Below, one piece after another: positions 54,570 through 64,000 of a stretch of DNA of 64,000 bases. The position numbers were made by a program, and so were the translations under genes. Source of the DNA: Cyclospora cayetanensis (lineage: Eukaryota; Apicomplexa; Conoidasida; Eucoccidiorida; Eimeriidae); contig NW_020312370.1 in assembly GCF_002999335.1 (NCBI RefSeq), positions 186,001 through 250,000 on the forward strand. Reading direction: 5' to 3'. The notes below the pieces were generated by a model, which had not been told where the DNA came from, did not search any database, and worked only from the letters and a program-made list of their open reading frames with translations. Numbering within the stretch: position 1 is the stretch's first letter; each line of letters opens with the position of its first letter.

Positions 54570-57500
54570 ATGGGGTCGACCCCCAGCACGCCGCTCTCCT
54601 CGAAGAGGGGACGGCTCGTAGAAGCGACGGCACAGCTACTGAATAAGGGTCAGCTCACACGAGACCCTGGTAGCTCCAGCATGGCGACACAACTGCTGCA
54701 GCAGCAGCTGCAGCGGATGGGTGCTCCCAGCTCTTCCGAGTCAGAAATGGCAGAGATCCTCGCTGGCAAAATTCCTGTGCTTCTGCAGCTTGCAGGGGCC
54801 AAAGGACTACAACCCCTTCAAGTATGGGTAACGGGCTCTCCTCAGTCAAGCTCTAAGTCTCATGAAGAAGGCACTCCTGAAGAACCCCAACTCCAGCTGG
54901 TTTGCCTACATGCCTCTCAGGCTGCACAAATTCGTTCCATGGTCAACCGAATCGTTGCCGAAGCACAAGCAGAGGCTGCTGCAGCAGAAGCAGACGCAAC
55001 AGGGGATCCATCCTGCGCTACGCGCATCTCAGAATTTCCCGTCCTGAGTTGCTGTATCGGTAGCGCTTACCGTGGGCGTCCCCAGGTGGTGCTGTTGAGC
55101 AGTCCAACCGGCAGGCTGTTGTTGAGGGTCCGTTCCCCCACTCCGCCTTGGGTTGCCGCTTGTCTGTGGAGGCAGCGGTTCTACTGTATCTTCTCTTATC
55201 TAGAAGGGCAGAAACAACGAGAGCAGCAGCAAGGGGAAACCAGTGCTGCAGGGGCGGTGGTGGATCTTCCTGTCCGTCTGTGGCAAACCGAGTGGCTGCG
55301 ACTGCAGCGGCTCTTCGGTGGTGCTCTGCAGGGGCTTTTCGAAGCCTTCAAGCAGCAGCAGCAGGAGCCGCAGCAGCAGGAAGGTGAAACCGTGTGCCCT
55401 TATGTGCGACTTGCATCTTGCCTTAATGGAGCGCAAGCAAGAGCAGCCACGACGGTGCTGGGGTATCGATGCAGCTGCGGCCTGTGTGGAGCAGAAGCAA
55501 CGGATGAGGAAGCCCTCCTGTCTAGGGAGGATATGGGGACTGCTGCATGCTTCAGACTCTCCAGTTTCGAGGATGAAAGACTTCCGTCAGTGCCCATCTC
55601 CCTCCCTGAGAAGGACAGCCAGGCGCTCCTCGAGGAAGCCCGTGTTGAGGCACTTCGCCGCGATCCGCTGCTGCACGGGCAGCAAATCTCTGCACCGTCT
55701 CAGGAAGTCGCAGCGGAGCTCACGTCTCCAGTGCTGCATCCTATTCTGAGAGTGGTGGAGGATGCGCTGCCATCTCTTTCGGCGAGCTTTCCGTTTGAAT
55801 GGAGGGAAGAGTCTCAGCAACAACAACGGCAGGGGTCCCTCGGCTTTGCCCACATTCGAAAGATTGGGAGAGCAGCGGAGGACGTGGTTGCTAGCGCTGC
55901 TGGTGGTGCTACCTCTGTGAGCGTCGAGAAAGAGGAAGTCAAGGGGTCGTTGGTGCTGCACGGTTCCTTGATACCCCCTTCCTCTTCGTTCTTAGATTGC
56001 GGTAGTAAAACAAGCCTGTTCCTCAGCAAACGCAGCAGCATCAGTAGCGGTATGAGGGGGCGGCTAACACCTGCGCGCTGCTGCTGCATCGTTGATGTGG
56101 AGATTCACACGCCGATGTGGCTGCTGCACTGCTCGGCGGCTACCAGCAACAAACATGGCACCTGTCAGCGTCTTCTGGTGCACCTGGACCCCAGTTATTT
56201 TGATCTGCTGGAGCAGCAGCAGCTGAAGCAGGAGCAGGAAGGAGGGACCAATCAAACAGGATGGACTGCAGCAGGAGAGGGCTTGCTGGTTCGTGCTCTG
56301 TGGTGCTGCTGCGAGGGGGAAGCGGCAACGTTTCAGGTACACTTGCTGCCTGACAAAAGCGGTTGCTCTATGAGTGCATCAGAGCAGCAACGGTTGACAG
56401 CTGCATTCTCCCTTCATCTCGTTTCTGTTCTGCCGCTTGCTGCCCTCTCTGCAAGGGAGGGCATATGCACGAGCAGCGGCAACAGCACACCTCAGCAGCA
56501 GCTGGAAGTTGTTGCAGCAGCAAAGGAAGAGGCCTTAGCAGACCGTCAGCAGCAGCAGCTGCTGCTCGAATGCATCCGCTGGCAGAAATCTGTGCTGCTA
56601 GTCCAGCGCGAGCTGCAGCAGTTTGCTGCTGCATGCATTACTGTGATGCTGATGCAGCAGGACCAGCCAACGCCTTTGTTGCGGCGTCTGCTGACTTGCT
56701 CCTGTGATAGCTGCGTATACAGTGCGGAAGTCTCCTCTGCCAAAAAGCAGCAGGTGCAACAGCCACCGCCACTGCAGCAACAGCAGCCCGAAAAGAACGG
56801 CTTCTCCGTGTACCGTCGCCATAGCAGCGTTGCAACAACAGCAGCTGCAGCAGCTCGTAGCTTGCTGGGGATTTCTGCGCCAACCCAGCAGCAGCATCAA
56901 TCTCAGCAGCCTAGCAGTGGCGGCAAATTAATCGGGATGCTTTTTCGAGGCAGAAGCCGCGTGGCGCAGCCTGAGGCGGATGCAGAGTCACGACAGCAGC
57001 AACAACAGCCCAGTGGCTCTACAGTGCGCAGCGTGAGTCGGCAGGGCCTTGCCTCTACGCTTCGGCGGCTGCGCAGCCGTAGCATTGACAAGAGGCAGCA
57101 GCAGCAGCAGCGGCAAGGGGCTTCCCAGGAGGCTCCTTGCTCTTCTGGCAATGCTGCAGCGGCAGCGACATCTCGTGCTGCCTCTTCTGCCGGCAGAGCG
57201 GCAGTGAAAGCTTTATTCTGCGGCTTCGTAGAGACAGGGGATGCCAAAGCGCCGCTAAAGGGGCATACTGACATCTGGAGTATCTGTAGAGCAGCACGAA
57301 AGGCGAGCGTTGCCCGCTTTCTGCACGACTTTATGCCTCTCCTCGAGGCTTCTCCAAACAGTGATAGCTGCCGCCGTGTGGATGCAGAGGCCCTTCAGGC
57401 CTATCGCAGTTGCCTCCGGAGGCTGCTGCAGCAGGGTATATGTGTGCAGGGCGTTCTTTTTCAGCTGATCAGCAGTGGCAGGCTGTGGAGGCAGCTGCAG

Positions 57501-60341
57501 CAAGAACAGCGGGCAGCGCAAGCGGCAATCTGGAGACAGCACGAGCTGCCGCTGGCTCCCCTTTTCCTTCTGATCGAGACAGGCGGTCTTCGCTTCTTCG
57601 TTTGTCCGTTGGAGCAGAAAGTACAACCCAACGAGCCGCCCCTGCCGCCGTCTCTGCAGTCTCTCTTGTGGGGTAGCAGAGAGAGTGAAGCTGCAGCAGC
57701 ACCCACAGCGCACTCCTTGGACACGCGCTGGACGAGCATCGACGAGCAGCTACAACAGCAGCAAGAGCAGGCAGATGCCTTTGGAGCGCCTCTTCTTCTC
57801 ACAGATCCTCTTCCGCTGCTACCGCATGCAGGCGCTACCCTTTGGGGGGGGGGCTTGTGCCCGGATGCTGCTGCTCTAGAAGCAGAAGGAGACGCGATCT
57901 GGATGCTCCAGCAGAAGATGCGACGGGCATTTCGTACGCTGGGGCAAGAGCGGCAACCTGAGGGGGAGCAAGGGCAGCAGCAGCAGCGAAAGCAGCAGCG
58001 ATTAGGGGGCTTTGTTTTCGAGTCTGGCAAGGCGCTTCCCCGCTTCGTGCTGGTGGAGGCTCCAGCTGACCTGCCGCAACACGAGAAGCATCAGAAGTTT
58101 CTTGCAGCGGCGGCAGTACCAGAAGCAGCACGGGCTGCTACCGGTACAGACATCGATCGTTGGCGACGCGTCTGGCAGCCACTGCGCAGTTGTGTCCACC
58201 GCTGTGAGCAACAGTGCTGCTGCTGTAGCTGCCAAACTGCCGAAGCACGCCAAAATCCGCAAAAAAATCTCCATGACACTCGCAACACAGGCACAGGCAC
58301 ACGCAGGACCGGCTTCTGTTGCTTGTGCAAGGTCGCAGCAGCTCCGGTCACTTGGCCAGCGGCTGCAGCTGCTGCAGCTCCTGCAGCAGCTGCATGCAGC
58401 TCTGAGGACGGAGTGCATGCAATCGACAGCGTGGGGGGTGAGGCGTACCTCTGGACATGTGGGGGCAGCTCGTTTGCACCGACAGGGGGCTTCTCCCCCC
58501 TAGAGCTGCAAACCGTCGCCGTGCTTCCCAGGGCTTCCGTCAAGCCCTTAAGGTGCTGCAATCCCCTCCTGTCCTCCAGCGTGCAATGCAGCGCATGCAG
58601 CAGTAGCGACAGCAGCAGCAGCTTCCGCAACCGCACCAGGGTTGTCGGAGAAGCGTTGCTGCGACGGAATCTCCCCCACACGGACGGTCCGACGGTCCGC
58701 GCGGCTCTCAGACGGGGAGGTCTGCCTGCAGGCGTCGGATTGTGGGTGTTATTGGACGAAGTGATGCGTCTGCTGCAGCAGCAGGATCCTTCAGTGTTCT
58801 CGCAGTGGGGTGTTTCTGGCGCAGCCTCAGCGGCATCGCCCCCAGATGCCGCCAACGCGGAGCAGCAGCTCCTTCCTCCCAGCAGCAAAGCTCAGTACGT
58901 CGCGACTGCAGCGGCATGTGCGCTGGTGGCTAGCCGGGTCCAGAAGGTGCTGCGTTATGAACAACAAATAGCGTGCAGCAGCTGCAGCAGCAGCGCGACT
59001 GTGTGTCGGCATTTCTCTCGGTGCGCTGCACAGTGGGCCTTCGCAAGCGGCCTGCAGCAGCTGCAGCAGCTGCAGCAGCAGTCAGCGGCTGCCGCGGAGG
59101 CACAGGCAGGAGGCTTTGAGTCTCCCTGTCTGCCACTTTTCCACAGACGGCTTTGCTTCTCTCTTGCAGCTTCGCTTGTGCGCGCTGATGGGCTGTGCCC
59201 ACTCCTGCTACCGCTGCCAGCGCTCCTCCACTGCTGCATCTCCTTAGCTCTCCGCAACCCCACACCGCTAAGTCTCGAGCTCCAGCAGCAGCACTACGGC
59301 CTCCCGCTCGGCTGCTTCTCCCCGTCTCCCCCTTTTGCACCAACGGCAGCAGCAGCAGTACAAGGGCGGCCTGAGGGCTTGCCGTGGGGGCGTGTTGCTG
59401 TCAAGCCTCCCCTGCCATGCGAAACAGCTTGCAGTTCGGTCCTGCTCCTCGCTGCGCTGGTAGTCCACCTTCCTTGCCACCAGTCTTCCCTCCGCGGATG
59501 CCACTCGCATGCTGAGAAAACGTGCCCCGCGGGGGCCCCCCTAATAGACCCCTGTTGGCTAGGATCGCAAGGAGCTGCAGCTGCGCTTCCACTACCACTC
59601 GCCATCACGGACCATCCCTGCCTTGCCAGTGAAGGCCAGGAGATGCCAACAACGGCGTTGCCTCAAGGCTTCAAAGAACGCGGGAGCCTCAATCATGAAG
59701 ACCCCGTGTCGCATCTCCTTACTTCCGAATTCCTCGCTGCGGTGCCTGCAGCGCTCAGGGGGGGCCTCCTTAGCCAACTGCTGCTGCGGGCGCTCTCCCC
59801 CCCAGAGCCCGCTGTGTGGAGGTCCTTCCGCATGCACCAGCAACAGCAGCAGCAACAGAAGCAGCAGCAACCGCAGCAGCAAGAGCAGCAGGGATTCGTC
59901 CTGGGGGTGCGTCTTGATGGCCTCGCTGCAGCAGCAGACGACCACCTGCTGCGGCTTCTGTTGCAGTTGCTGCTGAACTTCGACAGCTGGCTTGGCTTCT
60001 CAGGTCTTTCGGAGCAGCAGCAGCACCAGCAATCAGAATGCGTTTCCGCTGCAGCAGGCAGTGCAGAAGCGGCGTCCGCAGATGAGGAAAATTCCGAGGG
60101 GTCGCGATTGGTTTCCTACGGCCTAGAAGGCGGATTCTGTGCCCCTGGCAGCTCTCTTCGGCAGCATCAGCTGAGTCTTTTTGCGGCTCTGTCCAATGCT
60201 GTTGAGGGCGTCCGCTTGGGGGGCCCCCAGGAGGGCCCCCACGGTTCTCTTCTCGCCGCCATCTTGTGGGTTGCTACTGGGGTCTACTTGCAGGACTGCC
60301 GATTCTTTCGCGATTCGCGTCGAATTCCAGTTCTCTCCTAG
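54570..60341 (+). CDS. Giant CAG-rich protein of unknown function (about 1923 residues)
   Basis: One uninterrupted frame runs from ATG 54570 (MGSTPST, a possible N-myristoylation context) to TAG 60341. The product alternates ordinary-looking segments with poly-Gln and poly-Ala runs from CAG/GCA repeats, as in coccidian proteins. Segments free of repeats, such as VCPYVRLASCLNGAQARA (about residue 280), SICRAARKASVARFLHDF (about 910) and LLAAILWVATGVYLQDC (near the end), keep the composition of folded helical domains. A Cys-rich patch, CEQQCCCCSC followed by FCCLCK, lies near 1210-1255. I do not recognise any catalytic or known scaffold domain. A single exon of 5.8 kb is striking beside the intron-dense neighbours. 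The 3' end is uncertain: a donor at 60266 (TT/GTGGGT) would join in phase to the exon at 60465 of the RCC1 gene, making one protein. Antisense open frames here are byproducts of the CAG repeats. Confidence 0.75.
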   Translation: MGSTPSTPLSSKRGRLVEATAQLLNKGQLTRDPGSSSMATQLLQQQLQRMGAPSSSESEMAEILAGKIPVLLQLAGAKGLQPLQVWVTGSPQSSSKSHEEGTPEEPQLQLVCLHASQAAQIRSMVNRIVAEAQAEAAAAEADATGDPSCATRISEFPVLSCCIGSAYRGRPQVVLLSSPTGRLLLRVRSPTPPWVAACLWRQRFYCIFSYLEGQKQREQQQGETSAAGAVVDLPVRLWQTEWLRLQRLFGGALQGLFEAFKQQQQEPQQQEGETVCPYVRLASCLNGAQARAATTVLGYRCSCGLCGAEATDEEALLSREDMGTAACFRLSSFEDERLPSVPISLPEKDSQALLEEARVEALRRDPLLHGQQISAPSQEVAAELTSPVLHPILRVVEDALPSLSASFPFEWREESQQQQRQGSLGFAHIRKIGRAAEDVVASAAGGATSVSVEKEEVKGSLVLHGSLIPPSSSFLDCGSKTSLFLSKRSSISSGMRGRLTPARCCCIVDVEIHTPMWLLHCSAATSNKHGTCQRLLVHLDPSYFDLLEQQQLKQEQEGGTNQTGWTAAGEGLLVRALWCCCEGEAATFQVHLLPDKSGCSMSASEQQRLTAAFSLHLVSVLPLAALSAREGICTSSGNSTPQQQLEVVAAAKEEALADRQQQQLLLECIRWQKSVLLVQRELQQFAAACITVMLMQQDQPTPLLRRLLTCSCDSCVYSAEVSSAKKQQVQQPPPLQQQQPEKNGFSVYRRHSSVATTAAAAARSLLGISAPTQQQHQSQQPSSGGKLIGMLFRGRSRVAQPEADAESRQQQQQPSGSTVRSVSRQGLASTLRRLRSRSIDKRQQQQQRQGASQEAPCSSGNAAAAATSRAASSAGRAAVKALFCGFVETGDAKAPLKGHTDIWSICRAARKASVARFLHDFMPLLEASPNSDSCRRVDAEALQAYRSCLRRLLQQGICVQGVLFQLISSGRLWRQLQQEQRAAQAAIWRQHELPLAPLFLLIETGGLRFFVCPLEQKVQPNEPPLPPSLQSLLWGSRESEAAAAPTAHSLDTRWTSIDEQLQQQQEQADAFGAPLLLTDPLPLLPHAGATLWGGGLCPDAAALEAEGDAIWMLQQKMRRAFRTLGQERQPEGEQGQQQQRKQQRLGGFVFESGKALPRFVLVEAPADLPQHEKHQKFLAAAAVPEAARAATGTDIDRWRRVWQPLRSCVHRCEQQCCCCSCQTAEARQNPQKNLHDTRNTGTGTRRTGFCCLCKVAAAPVTWPAAAAAAAPAAAACSSEDGVHAIDSVGGEAYLWTCGGSSFAPTGGFSPLELQTVAVLPRASVKPLRCCNPLLSSSVQCSACSSSDSSSSFRNRTRVVGEALLRRNLPHTDGPTVRAALRRGGLPAGVGLWVLLDEVMRLLQQQDPSVFSQWGVSGAASAASPPDAANAEQQLLPPSSKAQYVATAAACALVASRVQKVLRYEQQIACSSCSSSATVCRHFSRCAAQWAFASGLQQLQQLQQQSAAAAEAQAGGFESPCLPLFHRRLCFSLAASLVRADGLCPLLLPLPALLHCCISLALRNPTPLSLELQQQHYGLPLGCFSPSPPFAPTAAAAVQGRPEGLPWGRVAVKPPLPCETACSSVLLLAALVVHLPCHQSSLRGCHSHAEKTCPAGAPLIDPCWLGSQGAAAALPLPLAITDHPCLASEGQEMPTTALPQGFKERGSLNHEDPVSHLLTSEFLAAVPAALRGGLLSQLLLRALSPPEPAVWRSFRMHQQQQQQQKQQQPQQQEQQGFVLGVRLDGLAAAADDHLLRLLLQLLLNFDSWLGFSGLSEQQQHQQSECVSAAAGSAEAASADEENSEGSRLVSYGLEGGFCAPGSSLRQHQLSLFAALSNAVEGVRLGGPQEGPHGSLLAAILWVATGVYLQDCRFFRDSRRIPVLS

Positions 60342-60464
60342 TACCTAGAGTTGTAAAGACACATTGTGCCAGCACCTGACTAGCCCCCTAGCAAGGCAGC
60401 GTGAGGACCCAGAGCACGGACGATGACTTGCAGGGTACTGAGTATTCCTCTCTGTTGTGTGCAG

Positions 60465-63400
60465 GGGCATCTGCCGCCTGCGGCGTGGCTTCGCTGCCTC
60501 TGCGAAGCGGAGGCTGATGGCTTCCCTTGATTTACTGCAGAAGTACTATGGGTGTGCGCTGCTTGAAGGTAAGGCCTCTTTGTCTGCCATTTTTCCAATT
60601 CCTGGGAGCTGTCCTTTGTCTTGCGCGTGGCGCGTAAGCCTTCCGCTTGCTTCAATCCTCCCTTCGTGTGTCTCCCCACGGCCTCTATCGTCGAAGGCTT
60701 CTGCTTCTGCCAGTGTTGCGTTTCTTTTTTTGCAGAGGGTGTGGGCCACCCCTTTGGAGCCCTCCTCAGCTGGTTGCTGCTCCTGATATCGTATTGCGGC
60801 TGCGCAGTGCCGTACGCTGCCCTCAGCAGCAGCCTTGACAACAGCGACAACGGAAAAAACGAGATCCTGACCTGTTTTGCGGAGACGGCAGCCGCAGCCA
60901 CAGCCAGAGTCGGGGTGTATGCGGATCTTTTGAGGGTCCTGAGGCTCAGACACAGCGTGTGCCCGCTGCCTGTAGGGCCCCCGCACTTGGTGCCTCGCCA
61001 CCTTCCGCTGATGCCGCTGCTTTCAGTGGACAAACGCGTCCTGCCTTCGGAGTGCAAAACCATACCCACCGCCACGGGCGACTGCGCTGCAGTGGACTCC
61101 GAGACGCAGCAGCAGCAGCAGAAACAGTGCAAGCTGTCGGTCCTGGCCCCCTCCGAAGCCACATGGCCTACCTCTCCACTTTCTCGGAAGCAGCAGGAGC
61201 AGGCGGCCCAGCTCTTCGGCTGTGCATACACCCCAAAGTACCCCGAGCAGCGACACTGCCACCTTCCCGACCCTCTGTTGCCGCCACACGTTTCTTGCGC
61301 AGTCGTGCTGTACAATCTCAAGAGGCTAGGAGCACTCGCCATTCAGTGGGCTTCCGCTGTTGCCCCCAGGGCTGAACGCGCAGACCGTGCGGCGGAATGG
61401 GCAGTCGCCGCTGTCTCTGGAAGTAGCTGCCCAGTCTCAGAGGCGACTAGAGCAACAGCGGGAGCAGAAGCAACGCCTTCGGCCGGAGCGGCAGCGGGGA
61501 AGAGGACGGGGTGCACGAGGCTCGATGGCGGGGAGGATGCGGCGTCCTCGCCTCCCTACACGGTGAAGGGCGAAAGTTGTGAGCATGTGCTGCAATGGCT
61601 GCAGTGGCAGCAGAGATCTGGCCCTCTCTTGTTCTCGTGTGGTCTCAACGAAGAAGGCCCTCTAGGCCTAGGGGAGGCAGCCTACTTCCCGATAGACCCT
61701 GTGCTGCAAGAGAGAGACAACTTTGTCTCCGTAGCGAAAGGCGCAGACGTCTGGTGAGTGCTGCTCTCTGGCTAGCGATCTCTCGCTCTCTTTTGTGGCC
61801 TTTCGGTTCTGCCGCTGAGACCTGCGCCGCCCCCGTCTGCTCTATGGGCCTCTGCGTGTTTTGGTGCTCCTTCTGCCGAGTGTCTGTGTGTGTCTGTGTG
61901 TGTGTCTGTGTGTGGGGGTTGTGTCTGTGTGTCTGTGTGTGTCTGTGTGTCTGTGTGTGTGTCTGTGTGTGTGTCTGTGTGTGTGGGTTGTGTCTGTGTG
62001 TCTGTGTGTCTGTGTGTGTGTCTGTGTGTCTGTGTGTGTGTCTGTGTGTCTGTGTGTCTGTGTGTGTGGGTTGTGTCTGTGTGTCTGTGTGTCTGTGTGT
62101 GTGTCTGTGTGTCTGTGGAGACCTCCTGTGCGCGATTATGAGAAGGCCTGTCAAGCATCTTCCAACCTAAAAAACGCATTGTTCTTCTTGTCCGATGCTC
62201 GTGTGTATGCCTGCCTCTGTTGCGCCGCAGGTTTTGCTGCCAGCCGCAGCAGGTCGTTGCTCTGCCGGGGGCAGTCCGTAGTGTCTCTGCAGGCGTTCGT
62301 TGCAGCGCAGCAGTAACTACGGAGGGCCTCCTCTTCAACTGGGGAGCTGCTGGATGCTACAGGGAGGACGCGAATGGGAGCATGGGCACCTCCTCCAACG
62401 GTGCGCTGATCAGACATCCGGCAGACCACTCGAGAGATTACGGGCTAAGCAGGGCCCTCCGCTTCTCTTGGATAGATGTGTCTGTTTTCTCCGATCCACG
62501 CGCGAAATCGAGAGAACTCGAACACCCTGAGCACCGAGAGGATCTTGTTTATCTACCAGCTCTTCTGAAAGGGACCACGGCGCTGCCGCGGCTTAAAGCG
62601 ATGCCGTCTCTTCCTGCAGCCACTTTTGCGGCCGTCTGCTGCGGGCCTGATTTCTGCGCAGCAGTTACTGCTGAGGGGGGGCTGTACACTTGGGGCAACA
62701 ATGCAAGCGGCGTTTTAGGTGTGGGAGACACTCACAGTCGGCGGCATCCAACTGCAGTCTCTCCGCGTTCGTTCGCTTCCTCGTCAGAGCAGCAGCAGCA
62801 GCAGCAGCTAGTGCGACAGGTTGCATGCGGCAATTCGCACATGGCGGCTATCACGGCAGCGGGATGTCTCTTTGTCTGGGGCAGCAACAGTCACGGCCAG
62901 TGTGGCTTTTCTATGGCGACAGAGGCCTTCTTGTTTCCTCGCGAGCTGCTCTTGGTGGACCTCTCGCTCGTGCCCCTCACCGTTCTTCCCCTTGTTCACT
63001 CCATCCTTGCGGCGCACAAGAGCAGTGCCGACACTGGCGTTGGCTACTTGGCGGGGCACTCCAGCTCTGGAGACAGCAAGGCCATGCTGCTTGCAGCTGA
63101 CAGCGCCGGCTACGCCTTCCTGGTGAGCACTGCGGGAGAGGAAGGGGCCCCCTCCCTACAGCGAGGTCTCCTCGGATTCTCTCAGGTGGCCTGCGGATCG
63201 CTGCACACGCTTTCGCTGGGGGCCCCTCGCCATGCGGCTAGCCAAGCGCGCAGCGCCGAGGAGAGGGTCCCCGGGGGGCCCCAGGGTCTGTACACCTGGG
63301 GCAGCAACACGGGCAACTGCCTTGGGCTCAATGAAGCAGAGGAAGCGGCAACAGCAAGAGCTCCACCAACGCGGCTGCCGCCAGCATTGTTTGCGGATAT

Positions 63401-64000
63401 CGCAGCAGTGCATCCGCAGATGCCCGCACGCATTGAGCAAATTGCTGCTGGAGGCATCTGCGGCGCAGCCCTTTCGGAGCAGGGAGACGTTTGGCTGTGG
63501 GGAGATTTACAAGCTTTCGTCGAAAGGTGCGGAGAGAGAGCGAGGCACTGTCTGGACAGCAGTCATTGAGACAGTGACAGTTGAGCGTGCCGCTTCTGGG
63601 GACGCTGCCTGCGAGCTCTCACGCTGCACAAAGGGGGCTTGCCGTGTGCCACACGTCTTGTTCAATTTGCCTGTCGGCGATGTGTTTGCAGCGGAGACGC
63701 CGCCTGCTGGTCTGCTGCCCCTCCCACACTCTTTGAGCTTTCGGAAGAGGAGGGCCCCCACCTTCCAGACGGGAGGCCCTCCAAGGGAAGAGGCGTGCAG
63801 ATACGCCGGGTTGCCTTTGCTGCAGAAGGCGCCAGACTGCTTTTATTCACGGAGAAGGGCGACCTCATCGCAGTAGGAGATGGCTGTGTGCAGCAGCAGC
63901 TGCTGCCTCTAGATTTCAGCGGACAGCAGCAGCAGCGGAAGCCCTTTGAAGATTGGAATAAAGCGGCAGCAACCGTTGCGCCTCGTTTCTGGGCAGATAA
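60465..64000 (+). CDS. RCC1-repeat protein, 3' end beyond window
   Basis: Exons 60465-60568, 60736-61753, 62231-63526 and 63692 to the right edge join in phase (donors GTAAGG, GTGAGT, GTGCGG; acceptors GTGCAG, TGCAG, CGCAG, TGCAG). From about 61620 the protein carries RCC1-type repeats: [68 protein letters not shown] then [19 protein letters not shown] with [34 protein letters not shown] and, after the last intron, [19 protein letters not shown]1 propellers act as Ran GEF or as protein-binding modules; large inserts and the long non-RCC1 N-terminal part argue against canonical RCC1, so the partner is unknown. The acceptor at 60465 needs a phase-2 upstream exon; if the gene is separate, the first ATG in frame is 60517 ([12 protein letters not shown]). 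Without the intron 63527-63691 the frame would stop at 63569, losing the final repeat. Confidence 0.82.
61880..62117 (+). repeat. TG/TGTGTC minisatellite in an RCC1-gene intron
   Basis: About 240 bases of TGTGTC/TGTGTG units are interrupted four times by GGGTTG-type variants at roughly 60-70 base intervals, indicating a higher-order unit. It lies wholly inside the intron 61754-62230. Open frames in all directions here encode only simple Cys-Val or His-Thr-Asp-Thr-Gln repeats. Confidence 0.92.

Noticed and set aside
57461..58888. Antisense frames of 150-265 codons opposite the giant gene
   Set aside because: Same cause as above: repeat-driven open frames without any family signature.
61645..62338. 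Frames encoding His-Thr-Asp-Thr-Gln or Cys-Val repeats
   Set aside because: They translate the TG/TGTGTC minisatellite in an intron; the RCC1 exons on either side splice across it in phase.
63232..63876. A 214-codon plus-strand frame at the right end
   Set aside because: It is a different frame from the RCC1 repeats; the RCC1 frame is restored by the intron 63527-63691, which gives a matching repeat downstream.

Overview
The window looks like nuclear DNA of a coccidian apicomplexan, most likely of the Eimeria/Cyclospora group. Three things point there: intron-dense genes with short GT-AG introns (16 exons in one gene), long in-frame CAG runs that give poly-Gln, poly-Ala and poly-Ser tracts inside exons, and gene islands separated by long stretches of decayed Ty3/gypsy (chromovirus-type) retroelements. 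The genus is an inference; no rRNA or other species marker is present.

Layout. 1-1143 (-): 5' part of a Nopp140/SRP40-like acidic Ser-rich nucleolar protein, running off the left edge. 2182-3504 (+): a three-exon gene for a small secreted or membrane protein with no recognised family. 3.5-13.3 kb: gene desert with a plus-strand reverse transcriptase remnant, a larger minus-strand gypsy remnant and LTR-like sequences in both orientations. 13372-21089 (+): a complete long-chain acyl-CoA synthetase in 16 exons. 21.1-27.3 kb: desert with a second, internally deleted gypsy copy. 27328-33199 (+): an AGC protein kinase in 8 exons with a ~890-residue Gln-rich N-terminal extension. 33.2-43.1 kb: desert with an integrase C-terminus plus chromodomain remnant. 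43101-45915 (-): SDS22-like leucine-rich repeat regulator of protein phosphatase 1, 9 exons. 46-53.7 kb: desert with the longest gypsy copy, flanked by two LTR-like blocks. 53770-53841 (-): a tRNA-Met gene with initiator hallmarks. 54570-60341 (+): a very long CAG-rich open frame of unknown function, followed by (and possibly spliced to) an RCC1-repeat protein that runs off the right edge.

The genes are independent housekeeping or signalling loci, not an operon. The kinase and SDS22 both belong to phospho-signalling, and the tRNA and the nucleolar protein to translation and ribosome biogenesis, but nothing in the sequence ties them together. Exon boundaries were chosen by requiring GT-AG junctions, matching codon phase, and continuity of the family motif across the junction; no transcript data were available. 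I found no clear sign of a novel multi-gene system. The best leads are the retroelement family with its nested and inverted copies, the kinase with its unusual activation-loop residue and stop/donor overlap, and the possible fusion of the giant frame to the RCC1 gene.
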